Source: Clostridiales bacterium (lineage in GTDB: Bacteria; Bacillota; Clostridia; Lachnospirales; CAG-274). From it: a DNA stretch of 16,681 nt. Where the stretch lies: NCBI GenBank assembly GCA_021203425.1, contig JAJQBF010000069.1, positions 1-16,681 of the forward strand, in the 5' to 3' direction. Below are positions 1-7,834 of the stretch, piece after piece (position 1 is the stretch's first letter; the number at the start of each line of letters is the position of its first letter). Both the position numbers and the translations under genes were made by a program. The notes below the pieces were generated by a model that was not told where the DNA came from, searched no databases, and saw nothing but the letters and a program-made list of their open reading frames with translations.

Positions 1-77
1 GCTGAAATGTGAGATTTTATAAAATTTTATACTCATATATAACAATGCAGAACATGTCTAAATATTCCTTTGTCCGG

Positions 78-96
78 TTTCCGCCTATGGCGGAAA
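78..96 (+). promoter_or_regulatory. Hairpin over the ribosome binding site of the first gene
   Basis: TTTCCGCC and GGCGGAAA form a perfect 8-bp stem with a 3-base loop. The right arm runs into AAAGGA (94-99), the only Shine-Dalgarno-like sequence before the start codons at 103, 109 and 112. Folded mRNA would partly hide this site, so translation of the sigma-like gene may be limited by the hairpin. The structure is seen in the sequence; the regulatory role is inferred. The AT-rich stretch at 1-77 shows no gene and no clear promoter. Confidence 0.5.
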
Positions 97-102
97 GGAT
101 GA

Positions 103-672
103 ATGACTATGATGACAAGAAAAACAAGAATGGACGCAAGAGGTACTTATCCTTACAAATTTGCTGATGGTACAAAAATAGTACTGACTCCAGGAGTAGA
201 CGGAGTTACAGAGGCAGACATTGCAATGCTGCACAGAATGGATGATAACGAAGTTTATAACAATGTGAAGCACTCAAAACCACCTATTCAAAAGTGGGAA
301 AAAGAAGGTATTGAAAGATGGATAGAGACACACCCATATGAAGATGTGCCAGATAGAACGGTGCTGTCATTGGACTCTTACGCTGATGATACTTCACAGG
401 GAGGAGACAAGGAAAAGGATTCTCTTTTGAACCTTATTAAGAAAGAAGATGTTGTTTCGATTGAAACACAGGCTGTGAGAGATTTTGTTGATACATATTT
501 AACAGAACAGCAACAGATGCTTTATCACCGTGTTTTTGTTGAAGAAGAGACTATGGCTTCTGTTGCCAAGGATTTGGGTATCAAAAAACAATCCGTTGAT
601 GAGCGTGTACGGTACATAAAAAAAGTTTTCAAAAAGAATTTCAAAATTTTTTTGGATCAGACTGACTTTTGA
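103..672 (+). CDS. Sigma-70 region-4-like regulator
   Basis: This 189-residue protein ends in a helix-turn-helix block at about residues 133-176 (LTEQQQMLYHRV, then MASVAKDLGIKKQSVDERVR). That pattern matches region 4 of sigma-70 factors, which contacts the -35 element. The N-terminal half (YPYKFADGTKIVLTPG, then a stretch with DRTVLSLDSY) resembles sigma-like proteins common on Clostridia prophages and integrative elements. No region 2, the -10 binding part, is evident, so it may act as an activator rather than a full sigma factor. Starts at 103, 109 and 112 are all possible; 109 or 112 give better spacing from AAAGGA at 94-99. It is intact, unlike several genes downstream, and is followed by an 80-base gap with a weak GAGGGGC/GCCCTC dyad. 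Confidence 0.7.
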   Translation: MTMMTRKTRMDARGTYPYKFADGTKIVLTPGVDGVTEADIAMLHRMDDNEVYNNVKHSKPPIQKWEKEGIERWIETHPYEDVPDRTVLSLDSYADDTSQGGDKEKDSLLNLIKKEDVVSIETQAVRDFVDTYLTEQQQMLYHRVFVEEETMASVAKDLGIKKQSVDERVRYIKKVFKKNFKIFLDQTDF

Positions 673-753
673 CCACTTTTCATTGCCTGTTAAGTAGAGG
701 GGCAAATAACACAGCCCTCAAACAGAGCAAGAAACAAGGAGGTGTATAAAACG

Positions 754-966
754 ATGTTTTTAAAACACAAGGTTAGAGTCAATGTCACTATTCCAAACGG
801 TGAAAAAAGCAAAGCCATAGAAAGCGGCGAGATGACGCTTTCGGCAAGACTTGTGAGATTCCTGTTTGGAGAAGGAATGAAAGTTTTGGTTATCACGCCT
901 TATTCCGCTGTGGGAGAGGTAGTTGTTTCCGAAATGAAAGAGGAGGTTGAAGCAAATGAAAGATAA
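754..966 (+). CDS. Small phage protein of unknown function
   Basis: A 70-residue protein with no domain I recognise. I chose the ATG at 754 over the GTG at 742 because AAGGAGG lies at 736-742 and the GTG overlaps it. The sequence is mixed alpha/beta in character, with a hydrophobic strand (VLVITPYSAVGEVVVSEM) followed by an acidic tail. Its 3' end overlaps the next gene, and the AGGAGG of that gene lies inside this coding sequence (941-946), so the two are probably translationally coupled. No function is proposed. Confidence 0.65.
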   Translation: MFLKHKVRVNVTIPNGEKSKAIESGEMTLSARLVRFLFGEGMKVLVITPYSAVGEVVVSEMKEEVEANER

Positions 967-1390
967 GTCAAAAGAACCTACAAAAGTATATGTCTGTTCT
1001 CCCCACAGACCTGTGTCAGCAGACCAAGAGGAACGCAAGCTTGAGATAGCAACGAACAGAAAAAGAGTAATAAATGCCTGTAAGCTCCTGACAATCTGCG
1101 GTTACTTGCCTATGGCACCGCATCTGTATTTCACACAGTTCCTTTCCGATGATGCTCCGGAACAGCGTGAAGAAGGTATGTAGCTTGGGCTTGAATGGCT
1201 CTCAATGAGTGATGAGCTTTGGACATTCGGAGACAGAGTCAGCGAGGGTATGCAGGCTGAGCTTAATTTTGCTAAAGAAAATTATATCAGAATTCACAAC
1301 ATGCCGGAGCCTGAAGCTCTGGCGGCAAAACTGTATAACGGACTGAAGAAGCAGTTCGAAAACAACGAAAGAGAGGTATTTTATTTATGA
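956..1390 (+). pseudogene. DUF4406-type deoxyribosyltransferase-like protein, internal TAG
   Basis: Reading through one stop gives 144 residues with the layout of DUF4406 proteins, relatives of nucleoside 2-deoxyribosyltransferases. The first strand is VYVCSP (residues 11-16), followed by GYLPMAPHLYFTQFL and DELWTFGDRVSEGMQAEL. Such proteins may act on nucleotides, but their phage role is not established. A TAG at 1181-1183 (codon 76) sits between EEGM and LGLEWL with no frame change, so one substitution (CAG, AAG or GAG to TAG) explains it. AGGAGG at 941-946 supports the ATG at 956. The stop overlaps the next start (ATGA at 1387). If TAG is read through, the protein would be whole. Confidence 0.75.
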
Positions 1391-1731
1391 GTAAGAAAGT
1401 AAACAATGCACTTGTAACAATCAATATTGAGTCACTGAGTTTTCACTTCGGAGACTGCCACAGCACCACATTCTATAGCTCTGACAATGATGAAGAATTG
1501 GAGTTGGGCTTTGATGATGTCGCCGAAGATGAAGGATTAGCCGAAATAGACTCCGAGGATTATGTTGACTCCGAGGACGAGGTTGAGGAAAGCGAAGAAA
1601 CCTGTGACTGCTGTTGTGATTGCTGTAAAGCTGAAAAGGGGTCTGACATCAAGCATATTTCAGATATGCCGAAGAAAGATAAGGACTTTTTGAAGTTCGT
1701 TTTAGAAGCTGTTATTGATGAACTGAAATAA
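1387..1731 (+). CDS. Small acidic protein with a cysteine cluster
   Basis: A 114-residue protein of unknown function. Residues 1-33 look like a folded beta segment (NNALVTINIESLSFHFG). About 40 residues follow that are almost all Asp, Glu and Ser, then a dense cluster CDCCCDCC, then a lysine-rich stretch and a C-terminal amphipathic helix (FLKFVLEAVIDELK). Six cysteines within eight residues next to acidic residues could bind metal, which is inferred only. It is joined to the gene before by an ATGA overlap and lies 18 bases before the helicase gene, so it belongs to the same transcript. Confidence 0.6.
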   Translation: MSKKVNNALVTINIESLSFHFGDCHSTTFYSSDNDEELELGFDDVAEDEGLAEIDSEDYVDSEDEVEESEETCDCCCDCCKAEKGSDIKHISDMPKKDKDFLKFVLEAVIDELK

Positions 1732-1749
1732 ATTGAGGAGGAATCTCCA

Positions 1750-3195
1750 ATGGAGAAAGAAATGTATATGCCCATCAGGGCACACCCTTATGAACACCAA
1801 CGCAGGGCTTTTGCTTTTGCCTACAAGGTTCTTGGCATTGATGACCCGAAAACCGCAGGCGGCGGAGTGGCTTTATTGCTAGAAATGTGGTGTGGGAAGA
1901 GCCTTATTGCTGTTGCAATTGCGGGTATTCTTTACCAGCGAGGTTTAATCTCACGAGTTTTGATTGTCGCTCCGCTTTCTGTTCTCGGTGTTTGGGAGGA
2001 CGAATTCGAACGGTTTGCAGATTTTCCTTTTGAACTAACCATCTTAAGAGGCGGCAGTGCAAAGAAACGTGAAACACTCGAAAAGGTGAAACAGGCAGAA
2101 GAAGGTCCGCTGCAGATTGTGGTCAACAATTACGAAAGCACCTAGCGGCTGGAACAGGAAATCAAGAGCTTCAAGCCTGACCTAATAATCGCCGATGAGG
2201 GTCACAAATTGAAAGACGGTCAGTCAAGACAGTCGAAAGCCATGCATCGTCTTGGTGACAGAGCGAAGTTCAAGTTGCTGCTGACCGGTACACTTATCAC
2301 AAACAAAGAACTTGATGTTTACTCACAATATCGGTTTGCTGACAGCGGTATCTTCGGGAAGAGCTTTATACGTTTCAGAAACCATTTCTTTGAGATGGGC
2401 GGCTACGGCGGTTATACACCTATATTCCGTTCATCTATGCAAGATGAGTTTTTGGAGAAGCTCCATTCCATAGCATTCCGTGTTACAAAAGAGGAATGTC
2501 TCGACCTTCCCGGCATTACCGAGGAAGTACGGACTGTGGAGCTTGAGCCTAAAGTAATGAAGATTTACAGAGAGTTGGAAAAACAGTCCTTTGCGGAATT
2601 ATCCGAAGGACGTGAAATAACCGCCGCTAATATGCTGACTAAGCTGCTTCGGCTGTCTCAGGCAACCGGAGGGCACCTTACAGATGATGAGGGCAAAGGT
2701 ATAAAAATCAGTACAGCCAAACTGGAGGCTCTCTCCGACATTACAGATTCTGTTACACAGGATGGCAAAAAGCTAGTTGTAATGGTACGGTTTATTGCTG
2801 AGATGGACGAGATAGAGAAGCTTTTGCAGAAGAAACACATTGGATACGCTGTAATTCGAGGCGGTGTGAAAGACAGGCAGGGAGAGGTTGACAGATTTCA
2901 GAATGACTCCGAATGCTGTGTATTTCTTGGGCAGATAGCCGCTGCCGGAGTTGGTATTACACTCACAGCAGCAAACACAATGGTTTTTTACAGCTTGGAT
3001 TACAGCATGAGTAACTTCGAACAAGCAAAAGCCCGTGTTCACAGGGTATCGCAGAAAGAGGACTGTTACTATATATATCTCCAAGCGAAAAATACTGTGG
3101 ACAGTAAAGTTTTAAAGTCCCTTCGGGATAAAGCTAACCTTGCATCGCTTTTGGTCGATGAATACCGACAGGGCAGGAACCCGTTTTCAGTGTAG
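1750..3195 (+). pseudogene. SNF2-family DNA helicase/ATPase, internal TAG
   Basis: Across one TAG the gene encodes about 481 residues of a phage SNF2-like DNA translocase. It has an N-terminal motif HPYEHQRRAF, the Walker A region at residues 45-51, the Walker B box DEGH at 149-152, LLLTGT near 176-181, and helicase motif VI QAKARVHRVSQ near 425-435. GAGGAGG at 1735-1741 supports the ATG at 1750. TAG at 2143 (codon 132) falls in YEST-stop-RLEQEI; relatives I recall have Trp there, so TGG to TAG fits. Walker A reads EMWCGKS where a glycine is expected for W47. Motif III reads LTGTL where LTGTP is usual. These changes suggest loss of function. The stop codon is TAG, in frame with the following gene. 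Confidence 0.85.
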
Positions 3196-3210
3196 AAGAA
3201 AGGAGATCCT

Positions 3211-3705
3211 ATGGATTATGAAAAAGAATGGCCGGAGTATTATGACGAACCGGCAGCACAGGAACAGACAGAGGAAATCACTCCAACAGCAAGCGCAATG
3301 TATGAGTTGGCAGAACGCTATAAAGCCTTGCGTGATGAAAAGAAAAAAGCAGAAGATTATCTCAAACAGGTAACTTCCGAAAAGGACAAGGCTGAAAAAC
3401 AGTTGTTTGAGCTTATGCTTCAAACCGAAACCGAGAATTTTACACGCAAAGGCACAAGATTTTCTATGAGCGTGAAAACCCGTGCTTCTACAAAAGCCGG
3501 CTGTAAAGATGACTTATTTGCCGCTCTCAGAGCACATGGCTACGGTGATTTGGTTGTTGAAACAGTCAATGCCAACAGCTTAACAAGCCTTGTCAAAGAA
3601 TTGAAAGAAACCAACGACCAGGAGGTTCCCGATTGGATTGCAGGCGTTGTCAATCTGTGTGACCAGTCATCCGTTTCTGTAACAAAGTCTACGAGAAAAA
3701 GCTGA
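3211..3705 (+). CDS. Conserved phage protein with coiled coil
   Basis: A 164-residue protein. After an acidic N-terminus, residues 30-75 are rich in Lys, Glu, Ala and Leu and should form a coiled coil (YELAERYKALRDEKKKAEDY). The C-terminal half is globular (FTRKGTRFSMSVKTRAS, then HGYGDLVVETVNANSL and VPDWIAGVVNL). It resembles conserved proteins near the helicase and polymerase of Clostridia prophages, whose function I do not know; a role in replication or recombination follows from context only. AAGGAG at 3199-3204 lies 6 bases before the ATG at 3211. It begins 15 bases after the helicase stop and in the same frame, so TAG readthrough would fuse the two. It looks intact. Confidence 0.65.
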   Translation: MDYEKEWPEYYDEPAAQEQTEEITPTASAMYELAERYKALRDEKKKAEDYLKQVTSEKDKAEKQLFELMLQTETENFTRKGTRFSMSVKTRASTKAGCKDDLFAALRAHGYGDLVVETVNANSLTSLVKELKETNDQEVPDWIAGVVNLCDQSSVSVTKSTRKS

Positions 3706-3748
3706 CTCGTAGAGACAATGCTTTCGTATACACACTGAAACGCTGAAA

Positions 3749-3765
3749 ACATAGATACACTGATT
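3749..3765 (+). repeat. 17-bp repeat, copy 1 (ACATAGATACACTGATT)
   Basis: An exact 17-base match to positions 12253-12269, in the same orientation. This copy lies in the 123-base gap between the coiled-coil gene and the four-cysteine gene, about 80 bases before that start. The gap also repeats ACACTG-type words at 3731, 3756 and 3773. No hairpin terminator is evident here. Confidence 0.7.
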
Positions 3766-3828
3766 ACTTTGAAACACTGTAATATTAACCTTTATACAGA
3801 CTAAACAAAAATCAGAAGGATTTTAATT

Positions 3829-4616
3829 ATGGCAGATAATAATAATTTGAACACAAACACAGAAAGCACTGAGCTTGTTGAAACAAGCGGATATGCACTG
3901 GCAGGCAGTATGGATTTTATGGACATTGATTTGTCAGGTGATTTTGCAGGTGTTGATTTCCGTTTGGATAAAATCAAGATTCTTGCAGGCGGAATGACAG
4001 CGTTTGAAGTGCCTGACCCCGAAAACGACAGTGAGACAACTCTTACAAAAACTATCACAGGTGTTATTCTGTTTCAGCACCCTATTAACACTTTTTATAA
4101 AAGTGCGTACACCGGAGGGAACAATCCGCCTGACTGCGGTTCCTTCGACGGAGTTGTGGGCAGCGGTGATCCCGGCGGAACCTGTGCCAAGTGTCCTTAT
4201 AATCAGTTCGGCAGTGCGAGCAACGGCGGCAAAGGCAAAGCCTGCAAGAACCGCAGAATGATGTATATACTTATGGAAGGCGACATCTTCCCTTATCGTC
4301 TCTCATTGCCTACAGGCTCCTTGTCTGAGTATGCTCGCTATGCAAAGAGCTTACTCAACAAGCGCCATTTTCCGTCTCAGGTGGTCACAAGCATAAGTTT
4401 GCAGAAAGCCTCAAGCTCTACAGACATAGTTATTCATAGGCAAAGTTCCAGTTTGTTCGTGCATTGACCGATACTGAGAAAACAGCAGTAGCAAAGATGG
4501 TCGAGTGGGTTAAGCAGTATGACTCCAATATGACTATAGAGGCTCTTGTGGAAGATGATAACGAGCAGAATCCGTTTGCTGACACTGAGTCCGGCGATGT
4601 AATAGAACCGATGTAA
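3829..4616 (+). pseudogene. Four-cysteine conserved phage protein, frameshifted
   Basis: The first frame encodes 190-odd sensible residues. Four cysteines (C103, C119, C122, C139; CAKCPYNQFG, ACKNRR) are spaced like a zinc site. It then turns to out-of-frame sequence near 4421-4440 and stops at 4467. From 4440 another frame continues the protein (AKFQFVRALTDTEKTAVAKM) to TAA at 4614, with an acidic tail ending in IEPM. One missing base near 4430 plus a TAG at 4437-4439, where SQAKF would be expected, explain the break. Similar proteins sit beside phage DNA polymerases. The acidic tail and cysteine site make a single-strand DNA-binding role possible, but this is inference. GAAGGA at 3815-3820 supports the start. 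Confidence 0.7.
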
Positions 4617-4630
4617 GTAAAACTGAAGCA

Positions 4631-4653
4631 GAGGGGAGGATTTTCTTCCCCTC
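4631..4653 (+). other. Intergenic hairpin before the polymerase gene
   Basis: GAGGGGAGG and CTTCCCCTC pair in a 9-bp stem (one G-T pair) around a 5-base loop. No T run follows, so it is a poor Rho-independent terminator. It may be an mRNA processing or stability element within the replication transcript. Confidence 0.5.
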
Positions 4654-4700
4654 ATAGCTTCTTATAAAACCAAACGGATAATTCAAAGGAGGCAATGCAG

Positions 4701-7540
4701 ATGACACAAAATGAAAATTATCGTTCCGTAACAGCTGTAACAGAGATTAAAGAATATATAGGCAATGCGAAAGTAATAGCCTTTGACTATGAAACTGCAC
4801 CGGACATTGATTTCCATGAGGAAGATAGAGTTGCCCTTGACCCGGCAAAATCCCACATTGTAGGCTGCAGCTATTCAGTAGAGGAAGGTACAGCTATCTA
4901 TGTTCCGGTTGCACATCTTACCGGGGAGAATGTTGATTCGGCGGAGTTTTGGAAGTTTCAGGAGCAGTTTCTCACAGACCCTACGGTTATAAAGATAGCG
5001 CACAATCTTTCATTTGAATCAATGATGTCATATCATCTCGGCATTGTAATTCAACCACCTGTTTATGACACTATCGCTGCTTGTCAGCTGACTATGAAAT
5101 CAAAATGGGAGTTCCGTAAGTTGTCGGAAGCGGTCTGAAGCGTATGGCAACAGAGCAGTTCGGAGTGGAAATGCCTTCATTTACGGATGTAACAAATGGC
5201 AGACACTTTGATGAGATGAACCCTCAAGACTGGGAGACTGTTCGTTACGGCTGTGCGGACTCTGATATGACACTGAGACTTTATAACAAGTGTAACGACT
5301 GGTTTGACAGGTATCTTCCACAGCACAGAAAATTGGTAGAGGATATTGAATCTCCAACGGCTGTGTTTCTCGGACTTATGAAGCATAATGGAGTCCCCGT
5401 CAATCCGGGAGTTTATGGAAGAGCGTAAGACAGAAGCAGAGGAGAAAATCGCTCAGATTATAGACGAAATAGAAGCTATGTGTCCCGGTGTTGCTATAGG
5501 CAGTAACTGTTCCACCAATGCATTTAAGCTGCACCTGTATAAAACTTTAGGACTTCCCGTTGTAAAAACTACGGAAACAAACAGAGAAGCAGCAGACGAC
5601 CAGGCAATGCAGATGTTGAAAGAATGGTGTGACAAAAATAAGCCGGAGCTTTCACACCTGTTCGAGCTTGTACAGGAATATCGCAAGTGGGGTAAATTGA
5701 AAAGCACCTACATAGACGGTTATCTGAAATATATAAATTCTGTGACAGGCAGAATTCACCCTGATTTCTTTTCACTGAGTACGGACACAGGCAGAATGAA
5801 CTGTCGGAACCCAAATATCCAAAATTGCTTTGATTCAGAGACGGAAATTTTAACAAAACGAGGTTTTATACCTTTTTCAGAACTTCAAGAAAACGATGAA
5901 GTGGCACAGTGGTCAGAAGGAATAGTTACATTTGTTCACCCGGAGAATTATATCTGTCAGCAGTATGACGGTGATATGGTTCATTTAAAAAACACACATA
6001 TTGATTTGATGACTACACCGGATCACAGATGTCTTTTGCAAAACAGAAAAAACGGTCAGTATACAGTTGTTCCGGCAAAAGATTATTCGAAAGATGCAAA
6101 GCAGCTTCAAGCAGCAGATTACGCTTTCGGAAATATACATTTGACAAAAGACGAAATCACATTGCTTGCAGCAACTCAGGCTGACGGATATTATCACGAT
6201 GGCGGAATAGATTTTTCTTTCATTAAAGCCAGAAAATACCGCCGTTTAATACGTGCTATTGAGAGAATGTCAATACCGCATTCAGATTATCCAAAGAAAG
6301 ACGGACATATAAATATTAGAATTTTTAAAGGCAAAATATCGAGTTGGATTATGTGTTTGCTTGGTCCACAAAAATGCTGGAACAAATGGCTCCTGGAATT
6401 TGACAAGGAAACAATTCTGGGAATTCTTTCGGAAATCTTAGAATGGGACGGCTGTTACACCAGAATGAACCATTATAGTTCTTCTGTAAAGCAAAACGCT
6501 GATTGGATGCAAATCCTGTATATATTAACAGGCACAAGAGCACATCTGCGTGAATACCACAATAGTAATCCTCGGTCAGCAACAAATTATCAGCTTGACA
6601 TTACAGACAGAAATTATAGTATGACAACCAATATTGAGAAAAAACTTGTAGAGTACCATGGAAAAGTCTACTGTGTGACTGTGCCAAGTGGATTTATTGT
6701 AGTTCGTAGAGAGGGACAGGTTTGTATCACAGGAAACTGCCCCAGAGCCACCAATGACCCTATTGGAGTTAGATCCTTTATAAAAGCACCGGAGGGCTGT
6801 AAGTTTATCAGCAATGACTTTTCACAGATTGAACTGCGTGTTGGAGCATTCTACTGCAGAGATGAAAAATGCTGTGGACATATCACAACGGCGGAGACAT
6901 ACACGCACAGACCACCAGCGTTATTTTCGGTATCACCTATGAACAGGCGGAGGACAAGCATTTCCCCGGCTATAAGGAACACAGAACTATAGCTAAAAAT
7001 GTTAATTTTGGTACGTTCTACGGTTTGTTCCCTCGCGGTTTACAGAAAACACTGAAATTTAAAGCCGGAGTTGACCGCAGCTTTGAGGAGTGTGCGGAGA
7101 TTATTGACAACCTTAAAGCAGGTTATCCGGGACTGACAAAATGGCAGGAGGAAACAAAAGCCCATGCTGCGAAAGTATGCTACTCAGAAACTTGGTTAGG
7201 ACGGAGACGGTATCTTCCGGGTATTCTGTCTGATGACTGGGGCAAGAAATCCTTTGCCGAAAGATGCGCGTTGAATACACCTATTCAGGGAACAGCGGCG
7301 GATATTTTAAAAGCCGCCTGCGGACGTATTATAAAAGGTTTGCCGGAACGTCCCTGGCTTCAGCCTATTTTGCAGATTCATGATGAGCTTGTTTTTATTG
7401 TGCCGGAGGACAAGGTACAGGAGACCGAAGCCTTCATAAAAGAATATATGGAGGTTCAGCCTTATCCTGATTTTGATGTTCCCATTGTATCAGAGGGATC
7501 GTGCGGCTCTGACTTTGGGCATATGGAAGAGTTAGATTAA
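4701..7540 (+). pseudogene. Family A DNA polymerase with intein; three frameshifts
   Basis: Removing the intein and correcting three single-base indels gives a 642-residue phage polymerase with proofreading. Exonuclease motifs are FDYET (D29, E31), AHNLSFES and YGCADSD. Polymerase motif A is DFSQIELR, motif B is RTIAKNVNFGTFYG and motif C is IHDELVF. Breaks: (a) near 5131-5133, where a base is missing from GCGG and EA-GLKRMATEQFG is interrupted; (b) 5407-5409, one G too many, breaking PVNP-EFMEER; (c) 6865-6869, five A where six would join FYCRDEK to MLWTYHNGG. Breaks a and b cancel. AAAGGAGG at 4685-4692 favours the ATG at 4701 over 4695. As read, no full-length polymerase is made, although every catalytic motif is preserved. 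Confidence 0.9.
5826..6737 (+). other. Intein with LAGLIDADG-type endonuclease, in DNA polymerase
   Basis: A 304-residue protein insert lies between NPNIQN and CPRATND, just before polymerase motif A. It starts with Cys1 (CFDSETEIL), has splicing block B with T64-P-D-H67, and ends VYCVTVPSG...VCITGN with Asn304. The next extein residue is Cys. These are the residues needed for self-splicing. The usual penultimate His is Gly303, which other inteins tolerate. Between the splicing parts lies an endonuclease region with two degenerate dodecapeptides, LLAATQADGYY (D120) and ILSEILEWDGCY (D208), so both acidic catalytic positions are kept. The insert is open throughout, while the surrounding polymerase has three indels. 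Confidence 0.92.
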
Positions 7541-7547
7541 GTACAAA

Positions 7548-7577
7548 GCCGATGGCGTATAAATATGCGTCATCGGC
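7548..7577 (+). other. Strong hairpin just after the polymerase stop
   Basis: Two 13-base arms beginning GCCGATGGCG and ending CGTCATCGGC pair completely, with two G-T pairs, around the loop AAAT, starting 8 bases after the TAA. No T run follows, so it is more likely an mRNA 3'-end stabiliser or processing site than an intrinsic terminator. Confidence 0.6.
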
Positions 7578-7615
7578 GAATACAGCGAAAAACAGCAAAT
7601 AGGAGGTCAGACGAT

Positions 7616-7834
7616 ATGAAATTTTGCGGTAGAAACGGAGCAGGTTATCCCGATCCGACCTGTAATGAAGCCTTATATAATATCACGATAGAAGAACTCA
7701 GGGCAAAGCGTAAGGCAGAAAAGAAAGCAGCAAGCCGAAACAGAGAACATCCACCCGACAGCAAGGACGGAAGATATATCAAGTATACGGCGATAAACAC
7801 AGCCATAACAGGAAAGGAGATGTTTAAAAGATGA
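7616..7834 (+). CDS. Small conserved phage protein (unknown function)
   Basis: A 72-residue protein beginning MKFCGRNGAGYPDPT. The YPDPT word followed by a short charged helix (EELRAKRKAEKKAASRNRE) is familiar from small proteins placed between polymerase and primase in Clostridia prophages; no function is known to me. The ATG at 7616 is chosen because AGGAGG lies at 7601-7606, 9 bases before it. The start at 7565 lies inside the preceding hairpin and has no ribosome binding site. The stop overlaps the primase start (ATGA at 7831), so the two are coupled. Confidence 0.65.
   Translation: MKFCGRNGAGYPDPTCNEALYNITIEELRAKRKAEKKAASRNREHPPDSKDGRYIKYTAINTAITGKEMFKR

Noticed and set aside
742..744. 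GTG start for the second gene
   Set aside because: It overlaps the AAGGAGG ribosome binding site; the ATG at 754 has proper spacing.
6865..6870. Programmed frameshift in the polymerase at the A5 run
   Set aside because: The codons are GAT GAA AAA TGC and do not form a standard slippery heptamer, and two further indels in the same gene make simple mutation or sequencing error more likely.
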